Origin: JAFAGO01 sp031987605
GTDB lineage: Bacteria; Bacteroidota; Bacteroidia; Flavobacteriales; Weeksellaceae
DNA: 64,000 bases
Direction: 5' to 3'
Assembly: GCA_031987605.1 (NCBI GenBank)
Contig: DALZZF010000010.1
Span: 1-64,000, forward strand
The notes beneath the pieces were generated by a model, which did not search any database, was not told the DNA's origin, and saw only the letters and a program-made list of their open reading frames with translations. This document shows positions 7,709 through 16,229 of the stretch, in pieces. Within the stretch, counting starts at the first letter, position 1; the number at the start of each line of letters is the position of its first letter. The position numbers and the translations under genes were made by a program.

Positions 7709-10700
7709 ATGGCAAATTTAGAGAATAATAACGAAAAGGGAAAGAAAAAATCGGTTGCCAAAAACATTGGAGATTCCGTTCAGAAAGGCGTTGGTAAAGT
7801 TCAGAATACGGTAGAAGATGCCGCAGAACTCGCCAGTGATGCCCTTAATCATCCCGTTGAAACCGCCGGTGAATTCATCGATCAGGCAACCAAAGATGTG
7901 GTGAGTGTGAAATGGTGGGCGCGTTTGCTTCAGGTTCTTTTCTGGGTAGCACTTACGTTGGTGATTGCTTTTGTAATCGCCGTGAATTTGCCGGTTACCA
8001 AAAACTGGGCAGCTCAGAAAGTAATTTCCAAACTCAACGATCAGTTGAAATCCCAGATTTCTTTCGACAGTATTGATGTGAACTATTTCGGGGATGTTAC
8101 TCTTTTTAAAGTTTCCGTGAAGGATAATAAAGAATATCCTTTTCTGAAAGCGGAAAAACTTTATGCCGATTCCAACTGGTTTTCCATTATCAGCGATTCC
8201 AGAAATCTGAGTTTTCAGTCGATGTCTCTTGACCGATTGGATTTAAAAGTGATTACCTACAAAGGCGACAGTATCTCAAATTTTATCCGTTTTGTTGAGC
8301 TTTTTGATTCCGGGAAACCTTCCACACATAAAGAACCATTCCAGCTGAAATCAAGAATTTATATTACCAACTCAAAAGTTTCCATTGTTAATCAAAATTC
8401 GGAAGGTGAATTGGGTAAATGGCTGAATGCGACTAATTTGAGTTTAACGGTTCCCGAACTTCGGGTAAAAGGTTCCGATGTTTTTGCTCAGATCAACAAC
8501 CTGCGTTTTACAACAGAACGTTGGGGCAAAAAACACTTTGTGGAAACTTTTTCCACAGATTTAACCTTGAATAAAGGCTTTCTTTTTCTGGATGATCTTA
8601 CCTTTAATACCGATCATTCCTTGCTTCAGGGCGATATAAAATTTAATCTGAACAACGGTTCCTGGGCAGATTTCACCAACAAAGTCGCCTGGGAAATGAG
8701 CGTGATGCAGGGAAGCCAGCTCAGCGGTTACGACATCAGTTATTTTGTGACGAATTGGGATAATTACAAACCGTTCAATCTTGCCGGACAAATGACTGGT
8801 CCTTTGAATAAATTTACATTGCAGAATTTTCTAATCCGAAATCCGGATGTAAATATCCGCACGGAAAAAATGCGTGTGGAAAATATTCTCAAGGGAAATT
8901 TCCTGATTCAGACGGATAAACTTTCCACGGATTTTACTTATAAAAATCTGAAAGCCATGATGCCGACATTCATCTCCGAAAAAATGAAAAATTTTGCGGA
9001 TGATTTCGGAATATTGAAATTCAACGGAGCGGTTAGGGTAACGCCGGAGCAGGTGTATGTTCCGGGCGGAAATCTTGTAACCGGAATCGGGCAGGCAAAA
9101 ATCAATCAGTTTTATTTGGAACAGTACAGTTCTGCAATGCCGAAATACCGGGGTTATGCAGAAGTGAATGATTTGAATACCAGTGTGATTACCAAAAGTA
9201 AACAGGTTGGGCTTATCAGCGGAAAATTCAACATCAGCGGACAAAGTTTTGATGTGAATACCATGCGATTGACGACCAAATCGGATATTTCGAAAATTAT
9301 AATTCTGGACAAGGAAATCAACAATCTGCATCTGGACGGAGCTTTGGATCATAGGCGTTATAACGGATTGATTAGCATTAATGACGATCAGGCGAAAGGA
9401 ACCGTTAATGGTTTGATTGATTTTAGCACTTCAAGAATTAAAGCGGATATCAATGCAGATATTTCGCATCTGAACATCAATTATTTTACGGGGCAGTCCG
9501 GTTCACAGGTTTTCAGCGGAAAACTCGACGGAAATATGGCCATGACCAATCTGAACGATATGAATCTTGATGTGCAGATGAGACAGGTGAATTTCACTAA
9601 TGGTACACAAAATTATAAGGTGAATCATGGTTCGGTAAAAGCCTTTTTTGAAAATGGAAACCGTATTCTTATGGCAGATGTTCCCGGAATTCTTCAGGGG
9701 AAAATTTCTGGAAAATTCAATCTTGAAGATTTGGGCGGAATGGTACAAAACGGAATCGGAAAACTTTTGGTTGGTCCAACTCCGCGAAAAAACTATCACG
9801 GCCAGCGATTTACACTCGATTTCAATGTTCAGCAGGGATTGATTTCCTATTTTATGCCGGAACTGAAATTTACGGAAGGTGCTGCTGTAAATGGCGGGTA
9901 CAACGGAGATACCAATAATCTGGTGCTGAATTTGGAAGCGTCGAAACTATTGTACATTCTTACTTCAAAAAAACAGATTGAGGAGGTAGATGATGCTTTG
10001 GCAACGGCCAGTCCGGATTATCAGGCAAATCCACGTTTGGTACAGTCGAAAGACAGTGTAGTGGTCGATAATTTTGTGGTGCGCATAAATACAGAAAATC
10101 TCAGCGAACAGATTTTTGCCAGAATCGACCATGCAAAATACAACCAGAATATTCTGAAAGATATTACACTGAGCGGTCACAACGAAACAGGAAATTTGCT
10201 TCATCTTTCCACCAATTTTAAATATGGAACTCCACAGGATGAAACGGACGGAACCCTTAAAGAATATGCCATAAACCTTAATCAGTCGGCAAATGCAGCA
10301 GGTGATTATGTTTTCCGTTTTGAGCCTACACAGGTGAAATTCAATGATGTGGTATGGAGTGTTGATACCTCAGAAGAGCTCGATCATTCCATTACCTATC
10401 GCAAGAAAACTTCGGATTTTCTCATTAAAAATCTTCGAATTTATTCGGACAACAGTGAACTTTTTGTGAAAAATTCAGAGTTTAAATCCGGAGAACAGTT
10501 TCATGCCGATGGTGAAGTGAAAAATTTTGACATTTCGAAAATATTTGCCATGCAATCTTCCGGAAATGATAGTCTTATTCAGGGAATTGCAAATGGAACC
10601 TTTAATATTACCAAAGAAAAGAACAACCTGATTCCGTTAATTGATCTGAATGTGGATGATATTAAAATGAACAATCAGGAAATGGGAAATCTCGTGGCAA

Positions 10701-12472
10701 CCATTAAAACCAGTGATCGCGCCAATGTATTTGATGTAGATGCAAAACTGATTTCTTCTGGAATTTTGGGAGGAAACAGCCTGAATCTTACAGGAACCAT
10801 GAATAATAATACTACATCGCCAACGCTGGACATGGTGGCAAAACTGGATGATTTTGATCTTGCCTTTGCCCAGCAGTTTGTGAGCACGGTTTTCAGTAAT
10901 ATGAGAGGAAAAGCAACGGGCGATCTGAATATTAGCGGAACGCTGAACGATGTAGATTATACGGGTGATATCGCTTTGAAAGGAGTAGGGTTGAAGCTGA
11001 TTTTTACAGGCGTTGATTATGCTTTTGATGATACCACGATCTCACTTTCAAAAGGTCTTGCAGTGCTCAATAACATCGCGGTGAAAGATGAACGAAATAA
11101 TTCCGGAGGTTCAATTTCCGGGATGATTCAGTTTGAAACGCTTTCGTCAATGGGAGTCAATCTCGTGATGAGAGCGGATAATTTATTGCTTTTAAATACC
11201 ACTCAGAAAGATTTTGATTTGTTCTGGGGAAGAGTTTACGGGCAAGGCGATCTCTTTGTGGACGGTCCGGTTTCCGCGCTCAATATTTCTACCCCGAATA
11301 TGCGGGCGTTGAATAATTCAATGTTTACTTTCAATAGTAATTCCACCTCAAATGTGGATGAATTTAAAATGCTGCGTTTTCTGAAAGAAGATGACGGTGG
11401 AAAAATTACACTCGAAGAAAAGAAAAAAACGGGTGCCAATATGAATATCGATTTTACCGTTTCTGTGGATAAAGGCACAACGGTAAATGTTTTGGTAGGG
11501 GATGATATTGGTGATATTACCGTTCGAGGAACGGCAGATCCTCTTCGGTTTGCCATGGATCGAAGCGGCAGCATTGGCATGAATGGAAATTATGTGGTAG
11601 AAAACGGAACGTTTATCTCCAAAGCGATTCTGGAGCGTACTTTTCAGATTGCAAAAGGCAGTAATATTAATTGGGACGGCGATCCTTTGGCTCCTGATCT
11701 CAATATCAATGCCAATTATCTGCGAACTATTACCAATGTTGGGCAATATCTGAACATGGGAACGCAGCCGCCTGTGAATGTTTTGCTAACCACAAAAATC
11801 ACCCAAAAACTGAATGATCCGAAAATTGAACTTGGTGTTCAGGCACAGGACGTATCCAGCCAGCTGAAAGAAGCACTTGCCGAAAAAATGAGTAATGAAG
11901 ATGAAAAATTGGTGCAGTTCGGCTCTATTCTGGTGCTGAACAGTTTCAATGTTACCAGTTCCAATTACGATATCGTGGGAACTACCCTCGAAAGTTCCGG
12001 CTATAATATGCTTTTTAAACAATTGGGATCTGTACTGAACAACATCAGTAATGAATTCCAGATCGATTTGAATTATCTCAGTGGCGATGCCGCTTCTAAT
12101 ACTGGAGGTCGTGCCAATGCCAGCGTGAGTTTTGTATTGTCGCCCAGAATTACCGTAAAAACAGGATTGGGAATTCCGATTTCCAAGACGGAAAATACGG
12201 CTACCAATTATCTTTCAGGAGAAGGAATTATAGAATACGACTGGTCGAAAAAGAATGACGGAACAAGGATTCTCAGGGCTTATTCTAAACCATCCAATAT
12301 CGGGATGGGCAATGTTGCCGGAAACGCCAGTGCCAACCAAACCTACGGAATCGGAGCTGTGTATAGCAAAAGTTTCAATACCCTCTTTAAAAAGAAAAGA
12401 AAAAATAAAAAATTGCAATATGAGAAAGATCATGTTGTGAGAGATTCTGCTATAAATGATACGGTAAAGTGA
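7709..12472 (+). CDS. tamB: TamB-like translocation/assembly module protein
   Basis: A protein of about 1587 residues. A charged cytoplasmic N-terminus is followed by one membrane anchor (VLFWVALTLVIAFVIAVNL, about 74-92). A very long beta-rich periplasmic region follows, with AsmA/DUF490-like repeats, and a C-terminal TamB domain containing GIIEYDWSKKNDG. Such proteins bridge the periplasm, as TamB does with BamA-like TamA or in lipid transfer to the outer membrane. No TamA homologue is adjacent. A longer frame from 7592 was rejected because it runs through the conserved start of tsaD. Confidence 0.88.
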   Translation: MANLENNNEKGKKKSVAKNIGDSVQKGVGKVQNTVEDAAELASDALNHPVETAGEFIDQATKDVVSVKWWARLLQVLFWVALTLVIAFVIAVNLPVTKNWAAQKVISKLNDQLKSQISFDSIDVNYFGDVTLFKVSVKDNKEYPFLKAEKLYADSNWFSIISDSRNLSFQSMSLDRLDLKVITYKGDSISNFIRFVELFDSGKPSTHKEPFQLKSRIYITNSKVSIVNQNSEGELGKWLNATNLSLTVPELRVKGSDVFAQINNLRFTTERWGKKHFVETFSTDLTLNKGFLFLDDLTFNTDHSLLQGDIKFNLNNGSWADFTNKVAWEMSVMQGSQLSGYDISYFVTNWDNYKPFNLAGQMTGPLNKFTLQNFLIRNPDVNIRTEKMRVENILKGNFLIQTDKLSTDFTYKNLKAMMPTFISEKMKNFADDFGILKFNGAVRVTPEQVYVPGGNLVTGIGQAKINQFYLEQYSSAMPKYRGYAEVNDLNTSVITKSKQVGLISGKFNISGQSFDVNTMRLTTKSDISKIIILDKEINNLHLDGALDHRRYNGLISINDDQAKGTVNGLIDFSTSRIKADINADISHLNINYFTGQSGSQVFSGKLDGNMAMTNLNDMNLDVQMRQVNFTNGTQNYKVNHGSVKAFFENGNRILMADVPGILQGKISGKFNLEDLGGMVQNGIGKLLVGPTPRKNYHGQRFTLDFNVQQGLISYFMPELKFTEGAAVNGGYNGDTNNLVLNLEASKLLYILTSKKQIEEVDDALATASPDYQANPRLVQSKDSVVVDNFVVRINTENLSEQIFARIDHAKYNQNILKDITLSGHNETGNLLHLSTNFKYGTPQDETDGTLKEYAINLNQSANAAGDYVFRFEPTQVKFNDVVWSVDTSEELDHSITYRKKTSDFLIKNLRIYSDNSELFVKNSEFKSGEQFHADGEVKNFDISKIFAMQSSGNDSLIQGIANGTFNITKEKNNLIPLIDLNVDDIKMNNQEMGNLVATIKTSDRANVFDVDAKLISSGILGGNSLNLTGTMNNNTTSPTLDMVAKLDDFDLAFAQQFVSTVFSNMRGKATGDLNISGTLNDVDYTGDIALKGVGLKLIFTGVDYAFDDTTISLSKGLAVLNNIAVKDERNNSGGSISGMIQFETLSSMGVNLVMRADNLLLLNTTQKDFDLFWGRVYGQGDLFVDGPVSALNISTPNMRALNNSMFTFNSNSTSNVDEFKMLRFLKEDDGGKITLEEKKKTGANMNIDFTVSVDKGTTVNVLVGDDIGDITVRGTADPLRFAMDRSGSIGMNGNYVVENGTFISKAILERTFQIAKGSNINWDGDPLAPDLNINANYLRTITNVGQYLNMGTQPPVNVLLTTKITQKLNDPKIELGVQAQDVSSQLKEALAEKMSNEDEKLVQFGSILVLNSFNVTSSNYDIVGTTLESSGYNMLFKQLGSVLNNISNEFQIDLNYLSGDAASNTGGRANASVSFVLSPRITVKTGLGIPISKTENTATNYLSGEGIIEYDWSKKNDGTRILRAYSKPSNIGMGNVAGNASANQTYGIGAVYSKSFNTLFKKKRKNKKLQYEKDHVVRDSAINDTVK

Positions 12473-12550
12473 TGATTTTGCATCATTTCCATTAAACCCG
12501 TTAAAAATTGTTAATTTTTGTTTACGTTTTTTATTATTGCTAATTTTTTG

Positions 12551-12558
12551 TAAATTTG
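12551..12558 (+). promoter_or_regulatory. -7 box TAAATTTG upstream of the Lrp gene
   Basis: Matches TAnnTTTG, 49 bp before the ATG at 12608. No -33 TTG at canonical spacing was found. Confidence 0.4.
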
Positions 12559-12607
12559 CAAAGAATTACCCTTTATATTAACAAATTCTTAATAAATACT
12601 TAGAACA

Positions 12608-13078
12608 ATGAACTACCAACTTGATGAAATTGATAAGCAGATTCTTGACTTTCTTGTAGAAAATACCAGAATGCCGTTCACCGAGATTGCGAAGCAGATG
12701 GACGTTTCCGCAGGAACCATCCATGTACGTGTAAAAAAAATGGAGGATGCAGGGATTATCCTTGGATCTTCACTGAATATCGATTATGGTAAACTGGATT
12801 ATCATTTTACGGCATTTATCGGGATTCTTCTTACCAAATCCAACAGAACACAGGATGTGCTGAAAGAATTGGCAACGATTCCTAATGTAGTGGAAGCCTC
12901 TGTGATCTCCGGGAAATATAATATTTTCTGCAAAGTAAGAGCGAGAGATACTGATGATGCAAAACGCATTATTTATCAGATTGATGATATTAATGATGTA
13001 ATGAGAACGGAAAGTATGATCTCCATGGAAGAATATTTTAGCGATAAAAACAGACTTATTGATGCGGTTAGCATTTAA
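12608..13078 (+). CDS. Lrp/AsnC-family transcriptional regulator
   Basis: A 156-residue feast/famine regulator. Residues about 5-60 form the winged helix-turn-helix (LDEIDKQILDFLVENTRMPF, then AKQMDVSAGTIHVRVKKMED). The rest is the RAM (alpha-beta sandwich) effector domain, with VVEASVISGKYNIFCKVRA. Family members form dimers or octamers and respond to amino acids. The Asp/Glu-rich C-terminal tail ends near the stop. It is monocistronic, with its own terminator directly downstream. Target genes cannot be inferred; the flanking small membrane genes are candidates only by position. Confidence 0.93.
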   Translation: MNYQLDEIDKQILDFLVENTRMPFTEIAKQMDVSAGTIHVRVKKMEDAGIILGSSLNIDYGKLDYHFTAFIGILLTKSNRTQDVLKELATIPNVVEASVISGKYNIFCKVRARDTDDAKRIIYQIDDINDVMRTESMISMEEYFSDKNRLIDAVSI

Positions 13079-13098
13079 CCGTTTTGAACATTAACTCC

Positions 13099-13131
13099 AA
13101 AAAACTTTTGAATTTTTTTCAAAAGTTTTTT
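13099..13131 (+). terminator. Intrinsic terminator after the Lrp gene
   Basis: A 14-bp A/T-rich stem (13099-13112 with 13118-13131, containing ACTTTTGAA/TTCAAAAGT) runs into a T tract. Confidence 0.65.
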
Positions 13132-13138
13132 TTTGCGT

Positions 13139-13146
13139 TACATTTG
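13139..13146 (+). promoter_or_regulatory. -7 box TACATTTG
   Basis: Matches TAnnTTTG 24 bp before the ATG at 13170 and follows the Lrp terminator, marking a new transcription unit. Confidence 0.45.
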
Positions 13147-13169
13147 TACAAGAAATTCAGAATTGATTT

Positions 13170-13544
13170 ATGAGTGAAAATTATTTTGGTAAAGTTGAGC
13201 CGAAAACTAAAGGGTTCTATATTGCTTTAAGTCTTGTAGCGTTAGCATTTTTGTTCAGTATCAATACAGATTTACAGTTTCTGTCGCAGTCGGATGAGGT
13301 TCATATTCCAGTTGCATTTTTGTGGATTATTTTTGTGATTGATATTCTGGTTTTACTCATGATTGCGCTGATGATGATGTTTCGCAAAGCCGGTGTTATT
13401 CTGTATCCGTTTTTGGTTTTGCTGCATTTTCTGTTGCATAATTTTTATCTGTCCACATTCTTGTATTTTGATCTCAATGCTCTTTTTTTCTATTTTGTTG
13501 TTGGGCTTTTTGTGGTGATTCCACGCTGGAAATATTTTAAGTAA
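13170..13544 (+). CDS. Small four-helix membrane protein, unrecognised
   Basis: A 124-residue integral membrane protein with four hydrophobic segments (about 17-32, 47-72, 76-96 and 100-117). The N-terminus is soluble and Lys-containing; the hydrophobic part includes FLLHNFYLSTFLYFDLNALF. I do not recognise a named family, and no catalytic motif is apparent. It lies 1 bp upstream of a DUF486 gene on the same strand, so the two small membrane proteins are almost surely co-transcribed and may work together. Confidence 0.6.
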   Translation: MSENYFGKVEPKTKGFYIALSLVALAFLFSINTDLQFLSQSDEVHIPVAFLWIIFVIDILVLLMIALMMMFRKAGVILYPFLVLLHFLLHNFYLSTFLYFDLNALFFYFVVGLFVVIPRWKYFK

Positions 13545-13545
13545 G

Positions 13546-13920
13546 ATGTTTGGAAAAGGGTTTTTCACCATTGTATTCCTAATCATATCCAATATTTTCA
13601 TGACGTTGGCGTGGTACGGACATTTGAAACTCGAAGAAATGGGCTGGCTGAAGAAATCCGGGATTTTTACAATCATCCTTCTAAGTTGGGGACTCGCTTT
13701 TTTTGAATATATGTTTCAGGTTCCAGCCAATAAAAATGGTTTTGTGGGCAATGGAGGGCCATTTAATCTTTTCCAACTGAAGGTCATTCAGGAAGTCATT
13801 ACTCTGGTTATTTTTGTCATTTTTGCGAAACTGGTTTTTAAAACGATGGATGTAAGCCTGAATCATATTTATGCAGCGATTTGCCTGATTCTGGCAGTAT
13901 ATTTTGTGTTTAAAAAATAA
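13546..13920 (+). CDS. DMT-family small membrane protein (DUF486)
   Basis: A 124-residue protein with four membrane segments that resembles DUF486: MTLAWYGHLK near residue 20, and the family-typical segment LSWGLAFFEYMFQVPANKNG followed by FNLFQLKVIQEVITL. DUF486 members are grouped with small DMT transporters, but no substrate is known. It follows the previous membrane gene after 1 bp and is followed by a hairpin. Confidence 0.85.
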   Translation: MFGKGFFTIVFLIISNIFMTLAWYGHLKLEEMGWLKKSGIFTIILLSWGLAFFEYMFQVPANKNGFVGNGGPFNLFQLKVIQEVITLVIFVIFAKLVFKTMDVSLNHIYAAICLILAVYFVFKK

Positions 13921-13922
13921 AG

Positions 13923-13947
13923 AAGCACTTCCGCAAAGAAAGTGCTT
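13923..13947. terminator. Hairpin between convergent genes
   Basis: AAGCACTT (13923-13930) pairs with AAGTGCTT (13940-13947). It lies between the DUF486 gene and the convergent transketolase subunit gene and could stop transcription from both sides. Confidence 0.5.
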
Positions 13948-13971
13948 TATGCAATCAGTATCTGATTTATT

Positions 13972-14919
13972 TTATTTTCCCAAAATTCTTTTCACCGCTT
14001 CAATGACTGCAACTGAATCGATTTTGTATTTGTGCATCAGTTCGGCAGGGGTTCCGGATTCTCCGAAGGTGTCATTTACTGCAACAAATTCCTGTTTTGT
14101 AGGGCGTTTCTGAGCCAGCATTCCGGCAATGGATTCACCTAATCCGCCCAGAATATTGTGTTCTTCGGCTGTTACAATTAAGCCCGTTTTTTCCACGGAT
14201 TTCAGAATAATTTCTTCATCCAATGGTTTGATGGTGTGGATGTTGATGATTTCGCAGGAAATTCCTTCTTTTTCCAGTTCATCGGCGGCGAGCAAAGATT
14301 CCCAAACCAGATGTCCTGTTGCCACAATGGTGACATCGGTTCCTTCCTGAAGCAAAATTCCTTTTCCGATTTCAAATGGCATATCTTCCGGAATAAAAAC
14401 CGGCAAAACCGGTCTTCCGAAACGCAGATAAACCGGACCTTCATAATCGGCAATCGCCAAAGTGGCCGCTTTCGTCTGGTTATAATCGCACGTATTGATA
14501 ACCACCATTCCCGGAAGCATTTTCATCAGTCCGATGTCTTCCAACGTTTGGTGTGTGGCACCATCTTCCCCTAACGTCAATCCGGCGTGAGAAGCACAAA
14601 TTTTCACATTTTTCCCGGAATAAGCGATGCTCTGACGAATCTGATCGTATACTCTTGCGGTTGAAAATTCGGCAAAAGTTCCGGTAAAAGGGATTTTCCC
14701 GTTAATGGTGAGTCCGGCTGCAATACCCATCATATTGGCTTCTGCAATCCCAATCTGGAAGAAACGTTCCGGGGCTTTTTCGATGAATTTCTCCATTTTC
14801 AGGGAACCAATTAAATCGGCACAAAGCGCGACTACATTGGTATTTTTATCGGCAAGTTCGGCAAGTCCGGCTCCGAAACCGCTTCGGGTATCTTTTTTTT
14901 CGGTGTATGTAAATTTCAT
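13972..14919 (-). CDS. Transketolase, C-terminal subunit
   Basis: A 315-residue protein equal to the pyrimidine-binding plus C-terminal domains of transketolase. It carries the FTGTFAEFSTARVYDQIRQS region that contacts the ThDP aminopyrimidine (about 77-96) and SHAGLTLGEDGATHQ with conserved histidines (about 109-123). Together with the N-terminal subunit encoded 32 bp upstream it makes the ThDP-dependent pentose phosphate enzyme. Some Bacteroidetes and Archaea have such split transketolases; this is a normal two-gene form, not a broken gene, since both frames are intact with their own starts. Confidence 0.93.
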   Translation of the reverse strand: MKFTYTEKKDTRSGFGAGLAELADKNTNVVALCADLIGSLKMEKFIEKAPERFFQIGIAEANMMGIAAGLTINGKIPFTGTFAEFSTARVYDQIRQSIAYSGKNVKICASHAGLTLGEDGATHQTLEDIGLMKMLPGMVVINTCDYNQTKAATLAIADYEGPVYLRFGRPVLPVFIPEDMPFEIGKGILLQEGTDVTIVATGHLVWESLLAADELEKEGISCEIINIHTIKPLDEEIILKSVEKTGLIVTAEEHNILGGLGESIAGMLAQKRPTKQEFVAVNDTFGESGTPAELMHKYKIDSVAVIEAVKRILGK

Positions 14920-14951
14920 TTTTTTCTTTGTTGAAGGTTGTGTTTTGAAGA

Positions 14952-15803
14952 TTAATAATCACTGAGTTCGTCCAGTTGCAATTGCGCAAGTCCTTTTTCC
15001 AACTGTTCAGCATTTGGCGCTTTTCCGTGCCATGCGTGAGAACCCATCATATAATCAATTCCATACCCCATTTCGGTATGCAGCATAATGACCACGGGTT
15101 TCCCGTTTCCGGTTTCTGCTTTTGCGCGCTCCAGAATACTGATGACCGCTTCCAGATCGTTTCCGTTTTTCTCTTCTAAAACAATCCAACCGAATGCTTC
15201 CAGTTTTGCATGCAGATTCCCCAAAGTCAAAACATCATCAGTATCTCCGTCAATTTGTCTTCCGTTGTAATCGATGGTCGAAATGATATTGTCCACTTTT
15301 TTTGCCGAAGCATACATGAATGCTTCCCAAACCTGACCTTCCTGCAATTCACCATCACCGTGAAGCGTGTACACAAGGTTGGTATCGCCATCCAGTTTTT
15401 TTCCTAAAGCTGCGCCAATGGCTACGGAAAGTCCCTGTCCTAAAGATCCGGACGCTACACGAACTCCGGGTAAACCTTCGTGAGTCGTTGGGTGTCCCTG
15501 TAATCTGGAATTCAGTTTACGAAAAGTACTGAGTTCTTCTACGGGGAAAAATCCGTTTCTGGCCAAAGTGGAGTAGAATACCGGTGAAATATGACCGTTG
15601 GAAAGGAAGAACAAATCTTCATTTTTACCTTCCATGGTGAAAGGCAATTTGTAATCCATCACTTTTCCATAGAGTGCAGTGAAAAATTCTGTACAGCCCA
15701 GACTTCCACCTGGATGCCCGGAGTTTACGGCACTTACCATTCTTAAAATGTCTCTTCGGGTTTGCGTTGCCAGGTTTTTAAGTTCCTGAATGCTTTTGCT
15801 CAT
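14952..15803 (-). CDS. Transketolase, N-terminal (ThDP pyrophosphate) subunit
   Basis: A 283-residue protein equal to the PP domain of transketolase. NSGHPGGSLGC (about 27-37) is the conserved His-Pro-Gly segment, and GDGELQEGQVWEA (about 149-161) with the later NGRQIDG forms the metal and diphosphate site. It needs the C-terminal subunit encoded downstream in the same operon. The pair shuttles two-carbon units in the non-oxidative pentose phosphate pathway in the cytoplasm. Confidence 0.93.
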   Translation of the reverse strand: MSKSIQELKNLATQTRRDILRMVSAVNSGHPGGSLGCTEFFTALYGKVMDYKLPFTMEGKNEDLFFLSNGHISPVFYSTLARNGFFPVEELSTFRKLNSRLQGHPTTHEGLPGVRVASGSLGQGLSVAIGAALGKKLDGDTNLVYTLHGDGELQEGQVWEAFMYASAKKVDNIISTIDYNGRQIDGDTDDVLTLGNLHAKLEAFGWIVLEEKNGNDLEAVISILERAKAETGNGKPVVIMLHTEMGYGIDYMMGSHAWHGKAPNAEQLEKGLAQLQLDELSDY

Positions 15804-16229
15804 GTTTTTGAATTTGAAGTTGTGCGAAAGTACGACTTTTTAGCCGTTTTATAAAATGAAAAATCCAATGCAAAAACAATGGATTTTTTTTGTAAAACAA
15901 ATGGTGTTTGTGTGTGAATTTTAATCTAAATGCATGATAATTAAAACATGCGTAAATGATTCTTGAGTATAGAATGGATGAAGGATTTTCCTATTTCTTG
16001 TTCCAACTATTGACCTTTAAATTTTATCAAATAATTTTTGCATCAATTGCAGAATTCTCTATAATGGATTTAAAGCCTGTTAAAATTCATAGAAAGAAAT
16101 AGATTTCTGTAATTTGCAATTCTATAGAATTACGAAGTGGAATATCAAATCTTAATACAGGACAAAATTTTTCGAGCCGGACAAATGTATTGCTTACTGA
16201 AAACTTCGGTGAAATTTTAGACTCAATCC
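15804..16229. other. Intergenic region, no gene seen
   Basis: Separates the minus-strand glycan operon from the transketolase genes. It holds one terminator-like hairpin (15859-15888); the remaining AT-rich sequence shows no open frame that I can support. Confidence 0.6.
15859..15888 (-). terminator. Terminator-like hairpin downstream of the glycan operon
   Basis: AAAAATCCA (15859-15867) pairs with TGGATTTTT (15880-15888). T-runs are present on both sides; on the minus strand it would end the capD-type operon before transketolase. Confidence 0.45.

Noticed and set aside
13972..15803. Transketolase broken into two by a mutation
   Set aside because: Both halves are complete domains with their own starts, as in known two-subunit transketolases.
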